Assembly: GCA_900551015.1 (NCBI GenBank)
Contig: URUI01000022.1
Location: 1 to 28,610, forward strand
Direction of reading: 5' to 3'
Length of the DNA stretch: 28,610 nucleotides
From: an uncultured Collinsella sp.
GTDB lineage: Bacteria; Actinomycetota; Coriobacteriia; Coriobacteriales; Coriobacteriaceae
Numbering within the stretch: the first letter of the stretch is position 1; every line of letters begins with the position of its first letter. Made by a program: the position numbers and the translations under genes. Below the pieces are notes generated by a model, which did no database searches, was not told the origin of the DNA, and saw nothing but the letters and a program-made list of their open reading frames with translations. Below are positions 15,501 to 23,340 of the stretch, in pieces.

Positions 15501-15550
15501 CGGTTCCTGTGGGTGATCGCTTGGTTTTCCCAATCGTTAATGGCGTCCAT
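12542..15550 (-). CDS. ebgA: Beta-galactosidase, GH2 family (EbgA/LacZ-like)
   Basis: The 1002-residue protein has the five-domain plan of LacZ/EbgA: an N-terminal jelly-roll sugar-binding domain (SGSWQFCLFEG, GSRLSAEFDVTD), Ig-like domains, a TIM barrel and the C-terminal beta-gal small-chain domain (about 720-990). The acid/base Glu435 lies in MWSMGNESGYG and the nucleophile Glu497 in INCEYGHSMGN. It hydrolyses terminal beta-D-galactosides such as lactose; no signal peptide is seen, so it acts in the cytosol. AAGGAG is 7 nt before ATG 15550. It is the first gene of an operon with ebgC. Three GTGCAACCGGTTGT operators lie upstream and a LacI gene is divergent, so induction by a beta-galactoside-derived ligand is likely. 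No permease is in the window. Confidence 0.95.
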   Translation of the reverse strand: MDAINDWENQAITHRNRLAPHAYFMGYETADLAATYSRELSRGFVQLSGSWQFCLFEGPAAVSNEELSMYKPEWDHVEVPHLWQVDGYGNLAYTDEGFPFPVDQPFVPSDDPTGVYQRIVNLPAVPAGAREIIRFDGIESYGELYVNGQYIGMTKGSRLSAEFDVTDALVEGDNLFAVKVLQYSDGSYIEDQDMWWASGIFRDVYLMQRPAAQLVDFRFRTHREGDVALITLDTVAEGATRVVYTLSDGENVVATGECIDGHAECSVADAHFWNPEDPFLYDLTFEVYDGDEVSEYVPHRQGLAEVTVEGNHIYLNGTYFKMHGVNRHDHDDHKGRAVGLDRIRRDLELMKQHNINAVRTSHYANDPRFYELCDEYGIMLVAETDMESHGFENIGNIALVTDDPAWEPAYVDRIERLVMQERNHACVIMWSMGNESGYGCNIRAMYAKAHELDDRPVHYEEDRNADTVDVISTMYSRVSQMNDFGEHPFPKPRINCEYGHSMGNGPGGLSEYQEVFDRWDCIQGQFIWEWCDHGLAAVTEDGVAYDMYGGDNGDYPNNSNFCIDGMVFPWQQPSPGLTEYGQVICPVRMAYDAEAGELTVTNKRWFTTLDDVCLSAETLVDGDVVCRKMLMPGAVAPGESVQLPLVIREAAVGETLLTVRAYTMAAHVWCEPMFQLGASQFAIANHPAPAIAAPARPELTVEETEQEIRIHSFNGELTFSKVNGTVSEWKASGRDVMASGPQVGFWHPLVDNHAQEYDSLWKDNFIDVMQTSTRKVSWKQDGNAVVVTVSQRIAPPVRAFGMRVELVYTVLPSGRVDLKVSGEPYGDYSDIIPRIGISFEVPGCDRAVEWYGHGPGENYPDSLRANPVGHYRTTVDDMFTPYVMPQDCANREGTRWVALRSSHGDGLVVTRPSDAASNPFSFSAWPYSCEAIDNAKHVYDLVKGDTVTVNINDQLLGLGSNSWGSEVLDSYRTRFESFSFEVSLRPLTSADLAQALAPIKEA

Positions 15551-15582
15551 GGTGATGCTCCTTCGTCATCGTAGTGATTCTT

Positions 15583-15598
15583 GTGCAACCGGTTGTCC
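15583..15598. promoter_or_regulatory. LacI-type operator O1 (ebg)
   Basis: GTGCAACCGGTTGTCC contains the 10-bp palindrome CAACCGGTTG. It lies just downstream of the probable -10 box, near the transcription start of ebgA, where a bound repressor would block elongation or open complex formation. Confidence 0.85.
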
Positions 15599-15634
15599 TT
15601 ATCTTACGGGCGATGCATAATACTGTGCAACCGG
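15599..15634 (-). promoter_or_regulatory. Probable ebgA promoter
   Basis: On the minus strand TTGCAC (within O2) acts as a plausible -35 and TAAGAT, 18 nt on, as the -10. O1 then follows at about +1. Confidence 0.5.
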
Positions 15635-15640
15635 TTGTAC
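15625..15640. promoter_or_regulatory. LacI-type operator O2 (ebg)
   Basis: GTGCAACCGGTTGTAC; a full-length match to O3. It overlaps the probable -35 of ebgA. Centre lies 42 bp from O1, four helical turns. Confidence 0.85.
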
Positions 15641-15669
15641 GCTGAACGGTCGATTTTGACGGATTAACG

Positions 15670-15685
15670 GTGCAACCGGTTGTAC
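15670..15685. promoter_or_regulatory. LacI-type operator O3 (ebg)
   Basis: GTGCAACCGGTTGTAC again, 45 bp from O2. Being farthest from ebgA and nearer the divergent lacI-type gene, it may support looping or autoregulation. The rest of the gap to 15926 shows no other clear signal. Confidence 0.85.
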
Positions 15686-15926
15686 AACCCCGACACTTAT
15701 GTCACCCTGCATATCGAAACTCAACGCAAAACATCGTTCTTAAGCTCGTAGGCAACCGCCACGCCCGCTGATATCTCACCCACACGAGACGTATTCGATT
15801 GCGGCTTGGCTGCAAAACGACACCTGTCACCGGATATCATGAACGCTGTTCAGGTGCACTATAGTAAGCTGTATCCGCACCAGCCCGTATCAGTGACAAC
15901 ATCGACCGCATTTTCCAGGAGACGCC

Positions 15927-16943
15927 ATGACCCAACCAGTTCGCACCGCACCTACGCTTGCCGAGGTTGCCGCAGCTGCCGGCGTGTCGCGCTCCACGGC
16001 CTCACGCGCCCTCAACGATTCGCCCCGCATTAGCGAGGAAACCAAAAAACGCGTCCGCGCAGCGGCCAAGGAAGTCAATTTTGTCCCCAACGCTCGCGGC
16101 CGAGCGCTCGCTGTCGGGCGCACGGAAATCATCGCCGTGCTCGTGACCGAGCCCCTGAGTGAGCTCTTCAGCGACCCCACCTATAGCGAATTTTTGAGCG
16201 GCATTACCGAGGAACTGTCGGAGTCGTCCTATCTGCCCGTTATCTTGCAGGCGTCTTCTACGCATGAGCGCAACCGCGCACGCGAGCACTTTGAGCGCCG
16301 CTCGTTCGACGCCGTGATCGATGTCTCCCCTTACAAGGGCAGCGAGCTGCTCGAGGTGCTGCGTGAGCTGGGCGTACCCACCGTGTTGTGCGGCCAGCTC
16401 GAGGGCCACCCCTATCGCGATGTGTTCTCGACAGTCTACTCTGACGACGAAGAGGGTGGACGCTTTGCGGCACTCGCTATGAAAGAGCGCGGGCGCAAAG
16501 ATATCGTCGCCGTGTTGGGACCGCAAGACAACCCCGCTGTTGTCGACCGCCTGCGCGGCTACCGCACCGTCCTGGGCGAAGACCTCCCAGGCGCAAACGT
16601 TATCTATACCGGCTGGAACAGCGGAGACGGCTATCAGGCCATGCACCAGATCCTCGCGCGCGAGACTGCTTTCGATGGCGTGCTCTGCGGATCGGACCGT
16701 ATCGCGGCTGGCGTCATCACCGCACTCAACGAGGCAGGCCTATCCGTTCCGACGGACGTTTCTGTCGTCGGCTTCGACGATCACGAGATTGCGGCGCGCT
16801 GCGTCCCCGCGCTCACGACCGTCCGCCAGCCCCTGCGCGAAGAAGGCCACATGGCCGCCAACATTGCGCTCGACATGATCAAGGGTGCCGAGCCCACCAC
16901 CTCCGTGATGCACATGCAGCTGATCCAGAGAGACTCGCTATAA
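15927..16943 (+). CDS. LacI-family repressor, probable regulator of ebgAC
   Basis: The 338-residue protein has an N-terminal LacI helix-turn-helix (PTLAEVAAAAGVSRSTASRA, residues 9-28) with hinge segment ending PNARGRALAVGRT, and a periplasmic-binding-protein-like ligand domain (about 65-335: VDRLRGYRTVLGEDLPGANV, DGVLCGSDRIAAGVITALNE, VSVVGFDDHEIA). It should act as a dimer or tetramer binding the three CAACCGGTTG operators that separate it from ebgA, and release them on binding a galactoside. AGGAG is 5-6 nt before ATG 15927. It is divergent from ebgAC by 376 nt. The link to those operators is an inference from position and from the known CG-centred operators of the family. Confidence 0.92.
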   Translation: MTQPVRTAPTLAEVAAAAGVSRSTASRALNDSPRISEETKKRVRAAAKEVNFVPNARGRALAVGRTEIIAVLVTEPLSELFSDPTYSEFLSGITEELSESSYLPVILQASSTHERNRAREHFERRSFDAVIDVSPYKGSELLEVLRELGVPTVLCGQLEGHPYRDVFSTVYSDDEEGGRFAALAMKERGRKDIVAVLGPQDNPAVVDRLRGYRTVLGEDLPGANVIYTGWNSGDGYQAMHQILARETAFDGVLCGSDRIAAGVITALNEAGLSVPTDVSVVGFDDHEIAARCVPALTTVRQPLREEGHMAANIALDMIKGAEPTTSVMHMQLIQRDSL

Positions 16944-16949
16944 GAAACT

Positions 16950-17160
16950 GGGGCGGGCTTTCCGCCAGACAGTTGTTGCGGAAAGCCCGTCCCGTTTTGA
17001 GCGCTCATTCTGGGGCACAGTTTCCGTTAGACCGCTCAGCCGGAAACTGTGTCCCATTATTTTGCCGAATTCTGGGTCGCGCTTTCCCAGAGGACCCCCT
17101 TTGGGAAAGCGTGACCCGTTCTGGACGCAGATTCCGGGACGCACTTTCCGCAACGCCCGG
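16950..17160. repeat. Tandem array of related hairpins, about 61-nt period
   Basis: Three strong hairpins and one partial copy start at 16950, 17011, 17073 and about 17135. Each has the form GGG-C-TTTCCG ... CGGAAA-G-CCC. Arms: 16951-16965 with 16978-16993; 17011-17026 with 17041-17056; 17073-17089 with 17102-17117. Arm sequences differ between copies but each pairs with its own partner. The first may end the LacI transcript. They fill the 305-nt gap between the LacI gene and aspS. Confidence 0.7.
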
Positions 17161-17190
17161 TCATCCCATGCCCTCACAATCTCGGCGTAT

Positions 17191-17225
17191 AAAAAACGAG
17201 GGAAGGCACGCGTCCTTCCCTCGTT
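17191..17225 (-). terminator. aspS terminator
   Basis: On the minus strand AACGAGGGAAGG (17225-17214) pairs with CCTTCCCTCGTT (17206-17195), followed by a T run (TTTTTT). It starts 23 nt after the aspS stop. Confidence 0.9.
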
Positions 17226-17248
17226 GTGGGCAATATCTAGCCGCTTGC

Positions 17249-19036
<1,788 letters not shown>

Positions 19037-19292
19037 ACCAGTGATCCTCCTTTATGGATCTGTGCCGCCCCGTGTCGTTCCGGGCGGCGTCGTACAGATT
19101 TGCCCAGCCTGCGTAAACCGCGCAGCCAGACATGGCGTATTATCTTATCGCACCCGTGCCGATGTGCCGCGAAAAAGTGACTCCTGCCCAAAGACTTGAC
19201 GGAGACGAAACAATTGACGCGCCGCGGCACCCGCCCGCGCTCGTCACGTGCGACAATGTGCCCCAATAAAACAGCACCTGGAAAGGCCCGTC

Positions 19293-19928
19293 ATGACTGC
19301 ACGCCTCATCGTTATGGATATCGACTCCACCCTCATCAACCAGGAAGTCATCGACCTGTTGGGCGAAGAGGCCGGCGTGGGCGAGCAGGTGGCACAGATC
19401 ACCGAACGCGCCATGCGCGGCGAGCTGGACTTTAAGCAAGCGCTCGTGGAGCGCGTGGGGCTGCTCGCCGGCCTGGACGAGAGCGTGTTCGAGCGCGCCT
19501 TTGAGCGCGTGACATTTACCCCCGGCGCGTTGGAGCTTGTGCGCTCGGCACACAGCAAGGGCTGGAAGGTCGGCGTGGTGAGCGGCGGCTTCCACGAGGT
19601 CGCTGACAAGATCGTGGCCGCCGCGGGCATCGATTTTTGCCTGGCCAACCGCCTGGAAGTCGTGGACGGCCAGCTCACCGGTAAGCTGGCCGCCGACATT
19701 GTGACCAAGGAGTCCAAGCTCATCCAGCTGCTGGACTGGGCAGTTGAGTGCGGCGTCGACATGGCCCACACGGTCGCTATTGGCGATGGGGCAAACGACA
19801 TCCCCATGATCCAGGCCGCGGGCACGGGCATCGCGTTTTGCGCCAAGCCCAAGACGCGCGAAGCCGCTCCGTTTGCCATCGACGAGCGCAACCTGATGCT
19901 CGCCATGGACATCATCCTGCGCGACTAG
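19293..19928 (+). CDS. serB: Phosphoserine phosphatase (HAD family)
   Basis: The 211-residue protein carries HAD motif I DIDSTLIN (Asp9 nucleophile, Asp11 general acid), motif II SGGF, and motif III with GDGANDIPM binding Mg2+. It has the SerB layout (VIDLLGEEAGVGEQV, ERVGLLAGL, KPKTREAAPF) and should remove phosphate from O-phospho-L-serine in the last step of serine synthesis. ATG 19293 is chosen for GGAAAGG 6 nt upstream; an earlier in-frame start at 19248 adds 15 unrelated residues. It lacks the N-terminal ACT domains of some SerB proteins, which is common. It precedes larB by 114 nt on the same strand but an inverted repeat and probable promoter lie between them. Confidence 0.92.
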   Translation: MTARLIVMDIDSTLINQEVIDLLGEEAGVGEQVAQITERAMRGELDFKQALVERVGLLAGLDESVFERAFERVTFTPGALELVRSAHSKGWKVGVVSGGFHEVADKIVAAAGIDFCLANRLEVVDGQLTGKLAADIVTKESKLIQLLDWAVECGVDMAHTVAIGDGANDIPMIQAAGTGIAFCAKPKTREAAPFAIDERNLMLAMDIILRD

Positions 19929-19964
19929 CCGATCCGTCTAACAATTGAATCAGTCTGTCCTATA

Positions 19965-19998
19965 GTTTCCGAACAATTTTGTCTTAGTGTTCGGAAAC
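19965..19998. promoter_or_regulatory. 11-bp inverted repeat before larB
   Basis: GTTTCCGAACA (19965-19975) and TGTTCGGAAAC (19988-19998) are perfect reverse complements with 12 nt between. It lies 36 nt past the serB stop and 44 nt before larB. Without a T tract it reads better as an operator for larB than as the serB terminator. Confidence 0.5.
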
Positions 19999-20042
19999 AT
20001 CCCCTTTGAGTGTTAGACTTTGCGCCGTCGAAGGGAACATAT

Positions 20043-20825
20043 ATGGATAAGCGAGATCTTGAGCAGCTGCTGAGCGATGTTGCCGGCGGAACAGTCACCC
20101 CGGCCGTCGCCCTGACGCGCATCCAGACGGCTCCGACCGCCGATTTGGGCTTTGCGCAGCTCGATCTTTCGCGCGGAGTGCGCCAGGGGGCCGGTGAGGT
20201 TGTCTACGGTGCCGGTAAAACCGCCGAGCAAATTGCCGCCATTATCAAAGCATTACTCGATGCAGACCAGGAGCGCATCCTGGTCACACGCTTGGATGCC
20301 GAAAAAGCCGCGCGCACCGCTGAGCTTCTCGACAACGACATTGACCTGGGATATGTCCCGGACGCCCAGCTCGCCCTGGTTGGTGGCAAGCCCTCCCCCA
20401 CCGGCAACGGACGCGTTGTCGTCGCCTGCGCCGGCACGAGCGACCTGCCCGTCGCCGAAGAGGCGGCACTGACGGCCGAGTTCTACGGCAACGAGGTCGA
20501 TCGCCTCTACGACGTGGGTGTCGCCGGCCTGCACCGCCTGCTCGCTCATGCTGAGGAACTTGCCCAGGCGCAGGTGATCATCGCCATCGCCGGCATGGAA
20601 GGCGCCCTGGCGAGCGTTATCGGCGGCTTGGTGAGCTGTCCGGTCATCGCCGTTCCCACCAGCGTGGGCTATGGCGCGAGCTTTGGCGGCGTGGCCGCGT
20701 TGCTCGCCATGCTCAACTCCTGCGCCAGCGGCATCTCGGTCGTCAACATCGACAACGGTTTCGGCGCCGCCTATCAGGCAAGTCTTATCAATCATCTGAG
20801 CGCCGGCACGTCCTGCGCCTGCTAA
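20043..20825 (+). CDS. larB: LarB, pyridinium-3,5-biscarboxylic acid mononucleotide synthase
   Basis: The 260-residue protein matches LarB, which carboxylates and hydrolyses nicotinic acid adenine dinucleotide to start synthesis of the nickel-pincer nucleotide cofactor of lactate racemase. The C-terminal half is the PurE-like (AIR carboxylase) fold: VVVACAGTSDLPVAEEAALT, VIIAIAGMEGALASVIGGLV, CPVIAVPTSVGYGASFGG. The N-terminal half has LDLSRGVRQGAGEVVYGAGK. ATG 20043 is preceded by GAAGGGA at 6 nt; a non-ATG start at 20010 would add 11 residues. The tail ends TSCAC, two cysteines that might touch metal. larC begins 10 nt after its stop, so the two are co-transcribed. Confidence 0.94.
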   Translation: MDKRDLEQLLSDVAGGTVTPAVALTRIQTAPTADLGFAQLDLSRGVRQGAGEVVYGAGKTAEQIAAIIKALLDADQERILVTRLDAEKAARTAELLDNDIDLGYVPDAQLALVGGKPSPTGNGRVVVACAGTSDLPVAEEAALTAEFYGNEVDRLYDVGVAGLHRLLAHAEELAQAQVIIAIAGMEGALASVIGGLVSCPVIAVPTSVGYGASFGGVAALLAMLNSCASGISVVNIDNGFGAAYQASLINHLSAGTSCAC

Positions 20826-20835
20826 GGAGCATTTC

Positions 20836-21747
20836 ATGTCCAACCATCAGCACACGCTTGTCATCGACGGCACCTCGGGCATCAGCGGCGACATGACCGT
20901 CGCGGCCCTGCTCGACCTGGGCGCCAGCAAGGAGCATCTGCGCGAGCAGCTCGCCACGCTTCCGGTCGGCGGCTTTAAGATTGCCGTTACACGCGTAAAC
21001 AAGCATGGCATCGACGCCTGCGACTTTGACGTTCGGCTGGCAGAGGAGCTCGAGAACCACGACCACGACATGGCCTGGCTCTACGGCAACGAAGCAGGCA
21101 CCGAGCACGCGCATGAGCATCACCATCATGACCATGGTGAGCATGAACACGAGCACTGTCATGAACACGACCATGAGGGCCACGCCCATGAGCACGAGGG
21201 CCATCACCACGCCCACCATCATCACCATCGTTCTTTGACGGACGTCACCGACATCATCGACGGCTCGCAGCTAAGCGATGGTGCCAAGCGTCGCGCGCTC
21301 GCCATCTTTACCGCACTTGCCGCCGCCGAGGCCAAGGCCCACGGCAAAACGCCCGAGACCGTCATGTTCCACGAGGTAGGCGCCATCGATTCCATCGTTG
21401 ACATCTGCTCGGTCGCCATCTGCCTCGATGACCTGGGCATCGAGGATATTGTCGTCGAGTCGCTCTCCGAGGGTCACGGCACCATCCACTGCGCCCACGG
21501 CCTTATGCCCATCCCGGTGCCCGCCGTCGTCAACCTATGCCAAGCAGGCAATATCGCCCTCACGCCCGCACCGGTCACTGGCGAGCTCGTGACGCCCACG
21601 GGCGCCGCCATCGTCGCCGCACTGCGCACGTCCGAGCACCTGCCGGCCCGCTACCGCATCGAGGCCGTCGGCTACGGCGCCGGTAAGCGCCCCTACGAGG
21701 GCTGCTCCGGCACGCTCCGTTGCCTGCTGGTTCACGTAGATGCATAG
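20836..21747 (+). CDS. larC: LarC1-type nickel insertion protein with His-rich segment; LarC2 domain absent
   Basis: The 303-residue protein starts like LarC (VIDGTSGISGDMTVAALLDL, residues 9-28) and continues with VMFHEVGAIDSIVDI, GHGTIHCAHGLMPIPVPAVV and ELVTPTGAAIVAAL. Residues 91-131 hold 24 histidines out of 41, a likely nickel store. LarC is the CTP-dependent cyclometallase that inserts nickel into the pincer cofactor. In Lactiplantibacillus plantarum the full protein (LarC1-LarC2) is made by a programmed frameshift, and LarC2 binds CTP. Here the reading frame ends after GTLRCLLVHVDA, where LarC2 would begin, and the next gene starts 2 nt later. No LarC2 motif was found in the other frames. 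AAGGAG lies 6 nt before ATG 20836. Confidence 0.9.
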   Translation: MSNHQHTLVIDGTSGISGDMTVAALLDLGASKEHLREQLATLPVGGFKIAVTRVNKHGIDACDFDVRLAEELENHDHDMAWLYGNEAGTEHAHEHHHHDHGEHEHEHCHEHDHEGHAHEHEGHHHAHHHHHRSLTDVTDIIDGSQLSDGAKRRALAIFTALAAAEAKAHGKTPETVMFHEVGAIDSIVDICSVAICLDDLGIEDIVVESLSEGHGTIHCAHGLMPIPVPAVVNLCQAGNIALTPAPVTGELVTPTGAAIVAALRTSEHLPARYRIEAVGYGAGKRPYEGCSGTLRCLLVHVDA

Positions 21748-21749
21748 CC

Positions 21750-22289
21750 ATGGATGCCCGCAAAACCAAAAGCCGTGCCGCTATTGTCACGGCGTTTTCC
21801 GAGCTCCTTCGCGAGGAGGACTACGGCAAGATCACCGTCGGCGACATCATCGCGCGCGCTCACGTAGGCCGCGCGACATTCTACGGCCTCTTTAAGAGCA
21901 AAGAAGACCTACTGTCCGAGCTCGTGAACGACATCTGCACCCACGCCCTCGACGACGATGGTACACCGCTCGACGACCCACTCGTGCAGGTCGAGCATAT
22001 CCTCAACAATCTATGGGAACGTCGCCAGGGCGTCCGAGCGCTGGTAGCCGGCGCCGGCTCACGCGTCTTCGCCGACTGCTTACGCAAGACCATCATGTCA
22101 CGAGCAGCCGAAACCGTCCCTACCGACCCAAACGGCCCCGCCGCCACCATGGACCGAAGCTTCCTACTACACCACATAGCCTCAAGCTTCGTAGGAATGG
22201 TCCAATGGTGGGCCTGGCACAACTTCCAAGCAGATAAGGCCGAAGTAGCCAAAGACTACCTATCAGCCATACAGCCCCTCTTCAACTAA
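21750..22289 (+). CDS. TetR/AcrR-family regulator
   Basis: The 179-residue protein has an N-terminal TetR helix-turn-helix (residues 8-52: AAIVTAFSELLREEDYGKIT, VGDIIARAHVGRATFYGLFK, SKEDLL) and a helical C-terminal ligand domain of the TetR_C_11/DhaS-like kind (FLLHHIASSFVGMVQWWAWH). ATG 21750 begins 2 nt after the larC stop, so it is translationally coupled to larC and is probably the local regulator of the lar genes. The L. plantarum system uses a Crp-Fnr regulator (LarR), so this would be a different control solution. The last 70 codons use A-ending codons (CTA, ATA, GTA, TCA) far more than the neighbours. The inverted repeat at 19965-19998 is one possible target. Confidence 0.88.
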   Translation: MDARKTKSRAAIVTAFSELLREEDYGKITVGDIIARAHVGRATFYGLFKSKEDLLSELVNDICTHALDDDGTPLDDPLVQVEHILNNLWERRQGVRALVAGAGSRVFADCLRKTIMSRAAETVPTDPNGPAATMDRSFLLHHIASSFVGMVQWWAWHNFQADKAEVAKDYLSAIQPLFN

Positions 22290-22410
22290 GTTAGCCTCTC
22301 ATTCCAAAATCTCGCCCCCATCTCAGGGCACCAAAAAACAAAGCGCCCCTCACATCCAAATTCAGATATATATGTTGGGTTGCCTGTTCGAACACAGCCA
22401 AGAATGCCCA

Positions 22411-22535
22411 GGGCTCGGCAAGGGTTTACTTTCCAACGCATTCCGCAGGACGCAAAAAGGCTCGCCGCACAAAGTGCGCAGCGAGCCTTTTTGCATGTCC
22501 GAGGACGCGTTGGAAAGTAAACCCTTGCCGAGCCC
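22411..22535. repeat. 125-bp palindromic element, copy 1
   Basis: The 29 nt at 22411-22439 are the exact reverse complement of 22507-22535. The inside (22440-22506) holds a second hairpin whose stem (AAAAAGGCTCGC ... GCGAGCCTTTTT) has the form of a two-way intrinsic terminator. It starts 25 nt past the aquaporin stop and 121 nt past the tetR stop, so it probably ends both converging transcripts. The core TCCGCAGGACGCAA ... TTGCATGTCCGAGGACG recurs at 25032-25097. Confidence 0.85.
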
Positions 22536-22559
22536 GAACCTTATAGAGCCGTCCTTCGA

Positions 22560-23291
22560 CTAGAACATGCCCAAGAAGCCATGCACAAACAGCGCGGCCA
22601 CAATAGCACCGACAAACGGCGCGATGCCAGGAACAAGCAGACCATACTTCCAGTTGTTGTCAGCCTTGTTCTTGATCGGCAGCACCTGATAGGCCATACG
22701 AGGACCAAGGTCACGAGCCTGGTTCATGGCGAAGCCGGTGATACCGCCCATGCCCATACCAACAGCCCAAACGATCAGACCGACGCAGATAGCGAGCATC
22801 AAAACGTTCTCGCCGGCACGGCTGGCAGCGGCAAGGATGGCGCTGATGAACACGAAGGTGCAGAAAGCCTCACAGAAGAAGTCGCGGGGATAGTTCGTAC
22901 CCTCGGTGGTGGGGTTGGTCGAGAAGATGTTGCGCTGGGCAATGGGATCGACGACGCCCTCGGAAGCCTTGAACTCATCGGCATACATGAACCACGCAAT
23001 CACGGCACCCGCGAAGCCGCCGAGCATATCGGCAAGCATGAAAGGGATACAGTTGCCCCACGGCACCAGACCGACGATGCACTGGGCAAGCACCATGGCG
23101 GGGTTCATGCACACGGCGCCGCCAAAGACAAACAGGCAGACCGAGATGCCAAAAGACCAGGTGGTAATGGCAAACATATGGCCGGAGCCCTGATACTTGG
23201 TGCCCTTGAGCACGGTATCGCAGTGCACGCCCACGCCAAAAACGATCATGAGGGCCGTCGCGCCGAATTCGCAGAGGAGTTTGGTAAGCAT
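22560..23291 (-). CDS. Aquaporin/glycerol facilitator-family channel, LarD-like by position
   Basis: The 243-residue protein has six membrane helices of the MIP family. The first half-helix motif is CMNPAM (Asn63-Pro64-Ala65). The second is MNQARDLGPR (Asn190-Gln191-Ala192-Arg193), where GlpF-like proteins have NPARD; proline is replaced by glutamine. The selectivity-filter arginine and the GlpF-like Asp194 are kept. It starts 49 nt after the larA stop on the same strand, as LarD, the lactic acid channel, does in lactobacilli, so lactate or a related small neutral acid is the likely substrate; glycerol or water cannot be excluded. It is an inner-membrane protein. The palindromic element follows its stop. 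Confidence 0.85.
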   Translation of the reverse strand: MLTKLLCEFGATALMIVFGVGVHCDTVLKGTKYQGSGHMFAITTWSFGISVCLFVFGGAVCMNPAMVLAQCIVGLVPWGNCIPFMLADMLGGFAGAVIAWFMYADEFKASEGVVDPIAQRNIFSTNPTTEGTNYPRDFFCEAFCTFVFISAILAAASRAGENVLMLAICVGLIVWAVGMGMGGITGFAMNQARDLGPRMAYQVLPIKNKADNNWKYGLLVPGIAPFVGAIVAALFVHGFLGMF

Positions 23292-23340
23292 AAAACCTTA
23301 TCTTTCTTGTCTGTTATAAACGATTCGTTGAGGCCGCGCA

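Noticed and set aside
16950..17160. CRISPR array
   Set aside because: The 61-nt periodic units are themselves hairpins with variable stems; there are no constant direct repeats with unique spacers and no cas genes.
21720..22289. A -1 frameshift from larC into LarC2
   Set aside because: The -1 frame opens at 21720, but it encodes the TetR protein; no LarC2 motif appears in either other frame.
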